Positions 50,128 to 57,714 of a stretch of DNA of 64,000 bases are shown one piece after another (position 1 is the stretch's first letter; the number at the start of each line of letters is the position of its first letter). This stretch comes from CAKXIK01 sp050947015. GTDB lineage: Bacteria > Bacillota > Clostridia > Oscillospirales > Acutalibacteraceae. The translations under genes and the position numbers were made by a program. The notes under the pieces were generated by a model, which did no database searches, was not told where the DNA came from, and saw nothing but the letters and a program-made list of their open reading frames with translations. The DNA lies in contig JBMNVT010000010.1 in the NCBI GenBank assembly GCA_050947015.1, positions 28,955 through 92,954 of the forward strand, given 5' to 3'.

Positions 50128-51346
50128 GACGCTGTTTGCCTCCCTTCAGCCGGCGGCGCACAACAATGGCATGCGCCGGGCACATCTCCTGACAGCAAAA
50201 GCAGGAAATACAAGCGCTGCGGTTCTGGATTCTCGCCCTGTGTTCCTGCAGGCGAATAATGCTCTGCGGGCAGCTTTCCGCACACCTGCCACAGCCGATA
50301 CAGCGCTCTGCAAGGATGTGCGGCACCGGCTTGAGAAGCGTTTTGGCGGCAAGCCCCACCGGGCCACGCATAAACCGCGGAATACCCGAAAGATAATCGT
50401 TCGTCATGCTTTGGGGCAGAAGAAACTGTTCCGGTTCCGGCTCATCCCCCACCAGCCTGACCGAATCCGGAGCGCAAAGCCCCCACTCTTCGGCCAGACG
50501 CAGCATCGCTACCTGCCGCGGGTCAAGCCCGATTGCCCGTGCCAGCACAAAATCCTGCAGAAAAACATTGCGGGAGGCAAAGGTGTATCCAAATTCCCGC
50601 GGCGTTCCCATGTTTGGGCCGTCGCCTTCCATCGCAGTGACGGCGTCAACAAAGGTAACGTCCGGCCGCACTGTCTGCGCAAGCTCCAGCAGCATACCGG
50701 AAAAATCTTCGATTTCGGGAAAGCGATAGTGAAATTCCGGCTTCTGCAGGCCGGGAATGCAGCCAAACAGATTTTTGATCCCGCCGGAAAGCCCTGTGAG
50801 CGAATGTGTTTTCAATTTGGCGACGTTGATAATAAAATCCGCGCGGCACACCGGCTCGATCAGATGAAAGCGCCGGGTCATAAAGCCCGGCGTCGTTTCC
50901 ACCTCGCTCCACTCGGTATTCATATTCAGTACTGCTTCCGGCTCCAGTGACCGGTACCCGCAGGCAGCAAAGACCGCTTTCAGATTCGCAGCAACAAATG
51001 GCCCGCCGGGGCTGTCCGCAACGGTAATATCCGTTATGCCGAGCGAACGCAGCGTGCGAATGATGCAGCGAACCAGCATCGGGTGCGTGGTTGCGGCCTG
51101 CTGCGGTTTTTTTGCCGAAAGCAGATTCGGCTTAATTAAAACTTTCATTCCTGGCGCCAGGGAGCTGTTCAGCTTCAACACGGAAAAATGAGCGTCCACC
51201 GCCTGCTGCACCACGTTCTCCGCATAGCTTTTCGTTCGCCGCACCGAAACCACCGTTTCCTGCTCTTCGTCCGCAAAGCCCTGCTTGCCCGAATGAAAAA
51301 TTCCCTGCCGTTCCCGATTCTGTACACCCGCTGCCAAAACAGCCAT
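50117..51346 (-). CDS. DUF362 domain protein with C-terminal double ferredoxin
   Basis: A 409-residue protein. DUF362 occupies residues about 30-330 (GMKVLIKPNLLSAKKPQQAA, KLKTHSLTGLSGGIKNLFG, VTAMEGDGPNMGTPREFGYT). Two clusters end it: CIGCGRCAESCP and CISCFCCQEMCP, the second lacking one usual Cys spacing. The reaction is unknown, possibly linked to electron transfer or activation chemistry. The ATG at 51346 has GGGAGGAATC upstream. Translation overlaps the CadC-like gene. A differently built DUF362 protein is at 5746. Confidence 0.85.
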   Translation of the reverse strand: MAVLAAGVQNRERQGIFHSGKQGFADEEQETVVSVRRTKSYAENVVQQAVDAHFSVLKLNSSLAPGMKVLIKPNLLSAKKPQQAATTHPMLVRCIIRTLRSLGITDITVADSPGGPFVAANLKAVFAACGYRSLEPEAVLNMNTEWSEVETTPGFMTRRFHLIEPVCRADFIINVAKLKTHSLTGLSGGIKNLFGCIPGLQKPEFHYRFPEIEDFSGMLLELAQTVRPDVTFVDAVTAMEGDGPNMGTPREFGYTFASRNVFLQDFVLARAIGLDPRQVAMLRLAEEWGLCAPDSVRLVGDEPEPEQFLLPQSMTNDYLSGIPRFMRGPVGLAAKTLLKPVPHILAERCIGCGRCAESCPQSIIRLQEHRARIQNRSACISCFCCQEMCPAHAIVVRRRLKGGKQRHEA

Positions 51347-51467
51347 CTCTGATTCCTCCCGGCAAAACAAATCTGCTGCGTTCACTACCGTTCTTCTGTT
51401 TTTCTATTGTATCACAAAAACATGAAAAAAGGCAACGCTGTGTAACAAAATTGAAGTGCTGCGTTTG

Positions 51468-51495
51468 GGCAACAAGTTGTGCACAACTTGTTGCC
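51468..51495. promoter_or_regulatory. 28-bp perfect palindrome in the divergent promoter region
   Basis: Two GGCAACAAGTTGTG arms form a perfect inverted repeat centred on 51481/51482 (arms 51468-51481 and 51482-51495). It lies in the 384-bp gap between the DUF362 gene (minus strand) and the oxidoreductase gene (plus strand), 86 bp upstream of the latter's -35. It may be an operator for a dimeric regulator or a strong cruciform. No other gene was seen in this gap. Confidence 0.65.
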
Positions 51496-51580
51496 ACACA
51501 AAAGGTAAAACTCCTTTTTTCTTGCAAACCCGCATTTCTTTTCACCGTCGATTTATCCATGTTTTTCGGCAATCCCTGCA

Positions 51581-51609
51581 TTGCAGCGCCCAGCTGTGAA
51601 CGATATAAT
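51581..51609 (+). promoter_or_regulatory. Sigma-A promoter of the Gfo/Idh oxidoreductase gene
   Basis: TTGCAG (51581-51586), 17-bp spacer and TATAAT (51604-51609), about 120 bp before the ATG at 51731. Confidence 0.6.
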
Positions 51610-51730
51610 AAAAGCAAAGAAACCTGTTTCGTTTTGTATTGTACACAGCAAAAATATGTTGGCAACGCACGTCGGCCGTTTTGCAGGCCGTGCAGCGCCG
51701 TCATCGAAAAACGAAAGGAATGAATTTACC

Positions 51731-52969
51731 ATGAAAAAAATCAGAATCGGTGTCATTGGGCTTGGGGGCCGCGGGCTTGGCCTTTTGAAGGATGCGATTT
51801 TACCGCGGGAAAACGTGGAGGTCATCGCGTTGAGCGATCTTTACCAGGACCGGATGGAGGATGCCGCAAAAGCCGTGCAGGAAACCTCCGGAATCACCCC
51901 GGAGCTGCACCGCGATTACCACGAAATTCTGCGGATGGAATCGGTTGATGCCGTTGTGATCCCTGCCGCATGGGAAGCTCATATTCCGATCGCCGTCGAG
52001 GCCATGCGCGCCGGGAAAATCGTCGGCTGCGAAGTTGGCGGCGCTTATTCCCTGCGGGACTGCTGGGAGCTGGTCAAAACGCAGGAGGCAACCGGCACAC
52101 CCTGCATGATGATGGAAAACTGCTGCTATGGCCGTGAGGAACTGATGGCGCTGAACATGGTGAAAAAAGGAGTTCTCGGTACGATCATTCACTGCCAGGG
52201 AGGCTACCATCACGACCTGCGCGACGAGATCGCATTCGGGCGCGAAAACCGCCATTACCGCCTGCGCAATTATATGAACCGGAACTGCGAAAATTACCCC
52301 ACGCATGAGCTTGGCCCGATTGCAAAAATTTTGAATATCAACCGCGGCAACCGGATGCTCTCCCTAACTGCGACCGCGTCCCGCGCAGCAGGGCTGAACG
52401 AATTCCTCAAGCGCGAAAAGGGCGATGATTATGACATTACAAATTACCCGTTTGCGCAGGGCGACGTGGTGACAACCGTGATTAAATGCGCCCACGGCGA
52501 AACCATTGTCCTCACGCTTGATACGACCCTTCCGCGTTTTTACTCCCGCGGATTTGAGGTTCGCGGCACCAAGGGCATGTACACGGAGGACACCCGTTCC
52601 ATCTTTTTGGACGGCGTACATAACAAGTACGATTTTGACTGGAAGCCCATGTGGAACAACGTTGAAGAATATCGCAAGGAGTTTGAACACCCCATCTGGC
52701 GCAAAAATCTGGAGGAAGGGGTTCGCGGCGGCCACGGTGGTATGGATTGGCTGGAGTTTGACGCATTCTTTACCGCGATTGCAGAAAACCGCCCGATGCC
52801 GGTGGATGTGTACGACATGGCTGCATGGATGGCCATTACGCCGCTTTCCGAACAGGCAATCGCGACCGGTGCTCCGCAGTCTATCCCCGATTTCACAAAC
52901 GGGCGCTGGACCATGCGCGAAGAAGAACCTTGCTGGCATTTCGGCCTTGCGAATGTCTGTGAAGAATAA
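51731..52969 (+). CDS. Gfo/Idh/MocA-family NAD(P)-dependent oxidoreductase
   Basis: A 412-residue protein. It opens with the dinucleotide fold IGVIGLGGRGLGLLKDAILP (residues 5-24). A characteristic Lys/Glu-containing segment IVGCEVGGAYSLRDC lies near 98 and NYPTHELGPIAKILNINRGN near 195 carries a catalytic His. Members oxidise or isomerise sugars and related alcohols, or act on glycans. The length and C-terminal half resemble the group acting on N-acetylated or glycan-derived sugars, but the substrate is not evident. GAAAGGAATG lies before the ATG. A second member of the family begins at 63874. Confidence 0.85.
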   Translation: MKKIRIGVIGLGGRGLGLLKDAILPRENVEVIALSDLYQDRMEDAAKAVQETSGITPELHRDYHEILRMESVDAVVIPAAWEAHIPIAVEAMRAGKIVGCEVGGAYSLRDCWELVKTQEATGTPCMMMENCCYGREELMALNMVKKGVLGTIIHCQGGYHHDLRDEIAFGRENRHYRLRNYMNRNCENYPTHELGPIAKILNINRGNRMLSLTATASRAAGLNEFLKREKGDDYDITNYPFAQGDVVTTVIKCAHGETIVLTLDTTLPRFYSRGFEVRGTKGMYTEDTRSIFLDGVHNKYDFDWKPMWNNVEEYRKEFEHPIWRKNLEEGVRGGHGGMDWLEFDAFFTAIAENRPMPVDVYDMAAWMAITPLSEQAIATGAPQSIPDFTNGRWTMREEEPCWHFGLANVCEE

Positions 52970-53006
52970 CACAAAGCTCCTTGCAGCGGAACCGTTTCTG
53001 AAAAAC

Positions 53007-53049
53007 AAAGCGCCGTACTACCCGAAACGAACCGGGCGTGCGGCGCTTT
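53007..53049. terminator. Terminator after the Gfo/Idh oxidoreductase gene
   Basis: AAAGCGCCG (53007-53015) pairs with CGGCGCTTT (53041-53049) and TCTT follows; the left arm provides T-rich sequence on the other strand for the convergent remnant ending at 53052. Confidence 0.7.
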
Positions 53050-53051
53050 TC

Positions 53052-53357
53052 TTATGGATTCATATCGGTTGGGCCGGGATCACTCTTTGCGGTCAAACGC
53101 CTGAATCGAATCAGCAACACCAGCCCCAGCAGGCGAAGAATGGTTCCTGTCGTGAAGAGCACGGTGTTTCCTTCGTCCCACAGGGGCGTCATCCGATCCG
53201 GCGAAATGTAAATTCCCCGTGTATAGAGCTTATTGTCCATCACATAAAAGCCTTCGTCTAACCGCTTTTGACACTGTTCATTCCGTTCCTCTTCCAAAAA
53301 CCTGTCGCGGTCAAACCATTCGTACAATCCCGTAAGGAATTCCTGTTTTCTGAACAA
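53052..53357 (-). pseudogene. C-terminal remnant of an unidentified membrane protein after guaB
   Basis: The frame reads about 100 residues ending in a hydrophobic segment (VLFTTGTILRLLGLVLLIRF, near residue 68) and a short basic tail. Upstream it continues in frame (YAPGKY) to a stop right beside the guaB end, with no credible start codon or ribosome binding site; a TTG at 53357 is the only candidate. It reads like the end of a larger gene (YEWFDRDRFLEEER) fused after guaB by deletion. Family not recognised. Confidence 0.4.
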
Positions 53358-53399
53358 ATATTTGCCGGGAGCATAAATTGCCCTGTTTTTCGGTTAAAA

Positions 53400-54878
53400 T
53401 CAAATGCTGACCGAATAGTTCGGTGCTTCCTTGGTAATTTGAATATCGTGCGGATGGCTCTCTTTAAGCCCTGCGCCGGTGATACGCACAAATTTTGCTT
53501 TCTCGTGCAGCTGCTCAATGGTAGCGCAGCCGGTATAGCCCATGCCGGAACGCAAGCCTCCAAGCATTTGATAAATCGTATCCGAAAGCGGTCCCTTGTA
53601 AGGCACACGACCCTCGACACCTTCCGGAACAAGCTTTTTGGCATCGGACTGGAAGTAGCGGTCGGCGCTGCCCTTCGGCATGGCGCCAAGACTGCCCATG
53701 CCGCGGTAAACCTTAAACTGGCGTCCCTGATAAATTTCAGTATCGCCGGGGGACTCTTTGCAGCCCGCCACCAGCGAGCCGACCATGACCACGTTGGCAC
53801 CGGCAGCCAGCGCTTTGACAATATCGCCGGAATATTTGATTCCTCCGTCCGCAATCACCGGAACGCCATATTGCGCGGCTGCACAGGCAGCATCGTAAAT
53901 TGCCGTGATCTGCGGAACACCGATTCCCGCGACGATTCGCGTGGTGCAGATGGAGCCCGGACCGATACCGACCTTAACACAGTCGGCGCCGGCTTCAATC
54001 AATGCCCGAGTCGCTTCGGCGGTGGCAACATTGCCGGCGATCAGCTGGACATTCGGGTATGCTTTCTTTACGCGGCGGACCGACTCCACTACGTTGATGT
54101 TGTGCCCGTGTGCGGAATCGAGCACCAGCACGTCCACTTGTGCCTTAACCAGCTCGGCAACGCGCTCCAGCACATTCGGTGTCGCGCCGATGGCCGCGCC
54201 GCAAAGCAGGCGTCCGTTCGCGTCGCGTGCGGAATTCGGATACTGAACGGCCTTCTCAATATCTTTGATCGTAATCAGGCCCTTGAGCACACCATTTTCA
54301 TCGACGATCGGCAGTTTTTCGATCTTATGGCGGCGAAGAATCTCCTGTGCCTGTTCCAAAGTCGTTCCCACTGGCGCCGTAATCAATTTTTCCTTTGTCA
54401 TCACGTTTGCAATCGGCTGGCTATAATCCGCTTTGGTCATAAAACGCATATCGCGGTTCGTGATGATGCCAACCAGTTTACCGTTTTCACAAATCGGCAC
54501 ACCGGAAATTTTATATTTCCCCATCAGCTGGTCGGCGTCCGCCACCAAATGATGCGGAGAGAGGAAGAACGGATTGACAATAACGCCGTTCTCGGAACGT
54601 TTGACACGATCAACCTCGTCCGCCTGCTGTTCAATCGGCATATTTTTGTGAATGATACCAATGCCGCCCTCACGCGCAATCGCGATCGCCATTGCGCTTT
54701 CCGTAACGGTGTCCATAGCGGCCGTCATCAGCGGTGTATTCAGGTGGATGGCTTTCGTCAGCTGAGTAGAAACATCGACCATCTTCGGTTCAACGTTGGA
54801 TTCCCCCGGAATCAGAAGAACGTCGTCAAAGGTGAGTCCTTCTTTTACGAACTTCTGTTGGAAATCAGTGTTCAACAT
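53400..54878 (-). CDS. guaB: Inosine-5'-monophosphate dehydrogenase
   Basis: A 492-residue enzyme oxidising IMP to XMP, the committed step to guanine nucleotides. The CBS pair is at residues about 95-205 (VGIITNRDMRF and KGLITIKDIEKAVQYP). The catalytic loop GPGSICTTRIVAGIG near 305 holds the active-site Cys, and the K+ site and flap (GMGSLGAMPKGSADRY near 385) are intact. GAGGAGGAAAAAGG precedes the ATG at 54878. It has its own promoter and sits next to a probable gene remnant at 53052. Confidence 0.97.
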   Translation of the reverse strand: MLNTDFQQKFVKEGLTFDDVLLIPGESNVEPKMVDVSTQLTKAIHLNTPLMTAAMDTVTESAMAIAIAREGGIGIIHKNMPIEQQADEVDRVKRSENGVIVNPFFLSPHHLVADADQLMGKYKISGVPICENGKLVGIITNRDMRFMTKADYSQPIANVMTKEKLITAPVGTTLEQAQEILRRHKIEKLPIVDENGVLKGLITIKDIEKAVQYPNSARDANGRLLCGAAIGATPNVLERVAELVKAQVDVLVLDSAHGHNINVVESVRRVKKAYPNVQLIAGNVATAEATRALIEAGADCVKVGIGPGSICTTRIVAGIGVPQITAIYDAACAAAQYGVPVIADGGIKYSGDIVKALAAGANVVMVGSLVAGCKESPGDTEIYQGRQFKVYRGMGSLGAMPKGSADRYFQSDAKKLVPEGVEGRVPYKGPLSDTIYQMLGGLRSGMGYTGCATIEQLHEKAKFVRITGAGLKESHPHDIQITKEAPNYSVSI

Positions 54879-54930
54879 TCCTTTTTCCTCCTCTTTTCGT
54901 CATTTTGGCTTCCTGCAGTATATTTTAATT

Positions 54931-54959
54931 ATTTTATCATTCCGCCCGCCCGCTGTCAA
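54931..54959 (-). promoter_or_regulatory. Sigma-A promoter of guaB
   Basis: TTGACA (54959-54954), 17-bp spacer and TAAAAT (54936-54931), about 52 bp before the ATG at 54878. No purine riboswitch was found in the short leader. Confidence 0.75.
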
Positions 54960-55003
54960 CGAAAATCCCGCACAAACATTTTGTGCATCCCAAGCTCGTT
55001 TTA

Positions 55004-55043
55004 AGAGAAAAAGAACGGCTGCCACGGAAAAGCACCGCCGTTC
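55004..55043 (-). terminator. Terminator of the frameshifted esterase gene
   Basis: On the minus strand GAACGGC (55043-55037) pairs with GCCGTTC (55019-55013), followed by TTTTTCTC. Confidence 0.75.
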
Positions 55044-55129
55044 CTCGTGCAAAAATTTTTGAAGGCGTGGTGCAGCATGCATAAAAAAAGCGTTATTTTT
55101 CGAAGAAAACAGCGCTCTTTTCTGCAGCA

Positions 55130-56007
55130 TCACCGCACAGTAATCACATTCGGCTGTTCCGTGTGGAACGGATCGACACCAAAGCGCGCCCGCAGCCACT
55201 CCACGCAGAGCTCCATCCAGTGCGCGGTATGCGGGTTACCCTCGCAATTCATCTCAGACGTCGCCAGCGAAAGCCCGTGCGGTCCGTCTGGAAACCAGTG
55301 CAGCTCAGCAGGAATATGATGCTCGTGCAGTGCAAGCGCCAAGCGCAGCGTTTCCTGCGGTGAAACGGATTCGTCGCTTTGCGTATGCCACAAAAACGCC
55401 GGGGCGGTCTGCTCGCTTACCTGGGGAATCAATGAAAACTGCTGAAGCTGCCACTGTGTCGGTTCGCCGCCTGCAAGCCGCTGAAAGGTAAACTTTCCGC
55501 CGGGCTGCGGGCCTTCCGCATCCAGCACCGGATACCCCAGAATCATAGCGTTAGGCGGTTTTTGCCGGGAGCCATTCCCGCAATCTGCTGCAGCTCCGGT
55601 GCATTCCAGCAAATTCCCAGAGACGCCGCAAGGTGTCCGCCTGCCGAAAAGCCGCAGACGGCAATCTGATCCGGATTCAGCTGCCATTCTTCCGCGCGGT
55701 CGCGCAGCAGGCAGATCGCCCGGGTAAGGTCGAGCTGCGGTGCCGGATACACCGCCGGGGCGCAGCGATAATGCAACACAAACGCATGAAACCCCGTCGC
55801 CGCGAACTGCAGCGCCACCGGCTCACCCTCGCGCGGGGTCGCATAAGCGTATCCTCCGCCGGGGCAAATGACGATCGCACCGCGCGGGCGCACCCCGTCC
55901 AGCAGATAAGTCGTCAGGGTCGGCGGCTCAGTTTTGCCCGCCGGATTCAAACGCGCAAATTCCTGAAGTTCATCGTCCTGCCAAAGTGGGATTGTTTCTA
56001 CCTGCAT
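55130..56007 (-). pseudogene. Alpha/beta-hydrolase (BD-FAE-like acetylesterase) with a one-base frameshift
   Basis: Two frames together encode a 292-residue carboxylesterase-fold enzyme of the kind acting on acetylated glycans. Frame 1 gives the oxyanion motif CPGGGYAYATPREGEP and the nucleophile GFSAGGHLAASL; it ends after GMAPGKNR in a wrong-frame LTL stop. Frame 2 gives AMILGYPVL, the catalytic Asp region FLWHTQSDESVSP and the His region DGPHGLS. The break lies near 55560-55575 in a C-rich stretch, so one missing C would restore it. Natural decay or sequencing error cannot be told apart. The ATG at 56007 has AAGAAGGA upstream. Confidence 0.75.
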
Positions 56008-56232
56008 AATAAAAATCCTTCTTTCCGGCACACGCCTGTTTTCTTCATCATAACAGGAAAAACGAGGAATCACAATGACTTTTTACACGAATTGTGATAA
56101 AATATACAACAGAAAGCCGCGACTGCAGCAAGAACTGCCGCCCGCCCTTAAGCACCGTTGCGGCGCGGTGCATTTGCCCTTGGAGAGGGGCACAAAAAAC
56201 TACTACTCTATCTGTAAGGAACCGATGTTACG

Positions 56233-56664
56233 ATGAAAATACTGGCTGTCGATCTGGGAAAAGTACGCACCGGGACTGCGGTTTGCGACCCGGGGGAAAT
56301 TCTTGCTTCGCCGCTGCGGGTGATTCGGCAGACAAACCGCGGCCTGCTTGCGGAAGAAATTGCTGCTCTTGCCCGGGAAAACCGTGTGGAAGAAATTGTT
56401 TTGGGGCACCCGGTCAACATGGACGGCAGCGAAGGAGAAAGCGCGCGCGGCGCGCAGGAATTTGCCGTTCTTCTGCGGGGAAAATCCGGCCTCCCCGTTG
56501 TTTTGCGCGATGAACGCGGCACCACCCTGACCGCGCACAATTATTTGAACGAAACCGATACGCGCGGAAAAAAGCGCAAGGCCGTTGTGGACGCCGTTGC
56601 CGCAACCGTCATTCTGCAGGATTACCTGGAATTCCGCAGAAACCGCAGCGGCGTCACAGATTAA
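56233..56664 (+). CDS. ruvX: RuvX/YqgF Holliday junction resolvase-like ribonuclease
   Basis: A 143-residue RNase H-fold protein. AVDLGKVRTGTAVCDPGEI (residues 5-23) contains the first catalytic Asp. EEIVLGHPVNMDGSEGESA (near 54) and VVLRDERGTTLTAHNYL (near 92) follow, with the final KAVVDAVAATVILQDYL Asp. Thought to function in pre-rRNA processing and recombination. AAGGA lies before the ATG. Usually found near alaS or other housekeeping genes, but here isolated. Confidence 0.93.
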   Translation: MKILAVDLGKVRTGTAVCDPGEILASPLRVIRQTNRGLLAEEIAALARENRVEEIVLGHPVNMDGSEGESARGAQEFAVLLRGKSGLPVVLRDERGTTLTAHNYLNETDTRGKKRKAVVDAVAATVILQDYLEFRRNRSGVTD

Positions 56665-56668
56665 AAAA

Positions 56669-56710
56669 CAGGCTGATTCACCGGAACTTCGGAGAATCAG
56701 CCTGCTTTGT
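56669..56710. terminator. Bidirectional terminator after ruvX
   Basis: CAGGCTGATTC (56669-56679) pairs with GAATCAGCCTG (56694-56704), followed by CTTTGTTC; serves the convergent gene ending at 56745 as well. Confidence 0.75.
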
Positions 56711-56744
56711 TCTGTCCTTCAAACCCCGAAGCAGACGCCGCCGA

Positions 56745-57242
56745 TTAATAAAGATCGGAATAATACTGCCACTGGCCGCCGACTGCGCCGACGATGGCAG
56801 CCGCCATTACAACGGCGGAAACAATGGCAAGCGCAAAACAGACGATCCCGGCAATCAGCAGTTTTTTGGCACGTGCATGGCAGGCGGCGCATTCCTCCGG
56901 CGAATGGTAGCCCGCCATCAGGTACGGATTCATCGGCGGCTGCGGCGCACCGCAGTAGGGGCAGACGTTCGTCCCCGGAGCCACCGGCGCCCGGCATCCA
57001 ATGCAGATCTGCTGGACCGGCATGGTGCTGTTGCCGGAGCTTTTGCGAATACAGAGGTAAACGATTCCCGGAATTGCACCCAGCAACCCAATCAGCACCG
57101 CCCACATGGCGGCATCCTTGTTGTTAAGCGATTTTGCATCCTGATAAGCCGCACACGCCAACAGCACCTGTGCCGCAATGGAAAACAGAAAGATCATCAC
57201 ATAAAAGATGGCCACGGCGGCGAAGGAAAAATAAGTATGCAT
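56745..57242 (-). CDS. Three-helix membrane protein with internal zinc ribbon, unknown function
   Basis: A 165-residue protein. Helices are visible at about 6-30 and 47-66, then a zinc-ribbon segment (CIGCRAPVAPGTNVCPYCG, near 79-97), another CxxC pair (CAAC near 117) and a last helix at 127-152. The layout of zinc ribbon between helices suggests a membrane-attached regulatory or scaffold protein. AAGGAGACG precedes the ATG at 57242. No family recognised. Confidence 0.65.
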   Translation of the reverse strand: MHTYFSFAAVAIFYVMIFLFSIAAQVLLACAAYQDAKSLNNKDAAMWAVLIGLLGAIPGIVYLCIRKSSGNSTMPVQQICIGCRAPVAPGTNVCPYCGAPQPPMNPYLMAGYHSPEECAACHARAKKLLIAGIVCFALAIVSAVVMAAAIVGAVGGQWQYYSDLY

Positions 57243-57714
57243 AAGCAGTCGTCTCCTTTTTGATTTTTAATATCGGAAGGCGGGGGTGCCCGCTTTTCCG
57301 GTGCACCTGCCGCAAGAGCCGGCGGTCTCAGCCGAACTTCCTGCCGCAGGCGGATGATACCTTTATTATTTCGCAAAAACATTGGGTTGTCAATTGTTTC
57401 ATGTAAAATTCCTTTCTCCAGCAGAAGACAGGCATCTCCCATCAATATTCCTTTATTCCTTTTTGACCGTTTCAACCGGCAATACACAGCCCCCACAAAA
57501 AGGCATAGCACACCAGCCACACAGCCAACGGAGCAACAACGCCGGTCAGAATGGCGACCCCGAATCATTCTGCCGCCGGAAATCTGAAAAAAGGAACGCC
57601 CGAAGAAATACAAAGCCTTCAGGCGTTCCTTTTGTATTCAGGCGGCAGTTTTCATTCACTTTCCGAATGCCGCCGTTTTTGTGCGCAGAGCCTTTGGCCG
57701 TCTGTCAGCCGGGA
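57243..57714. other. Gap with no convincing gene
   Basis: Contains a long inverted repeat terminator at 57591-57633 (AAGGAACGCC / GGCGTTCCTT with T-runs on both strands), serving the DUF4340 gene on the minus strand. A stretch near 57475-57550 (minus strand) encodes a short hydrophobic run without a start codon. Open frames on the minus strand (57197-57613) lack ribosome binding sites and compositional signs of coding. Confidence 0.55.

Noticed and set aside
54879..55003. Purine riboswitch upstream of guaB
   Set aside because: The leader between promoter and start is too short (about 50 bases) and lacks the conserved three-way junction features.
53268..55004. Plus-strand open frame of 578 codons
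   Set aside because: Antisense to guaB, with no coding features of its own.
57197..57613. Minus-strand open frame near the zinc-ribbon membrane protein
   Set aside because: Overlaps the start of a gene with a good ribosome binding site, and has no start context or family features.
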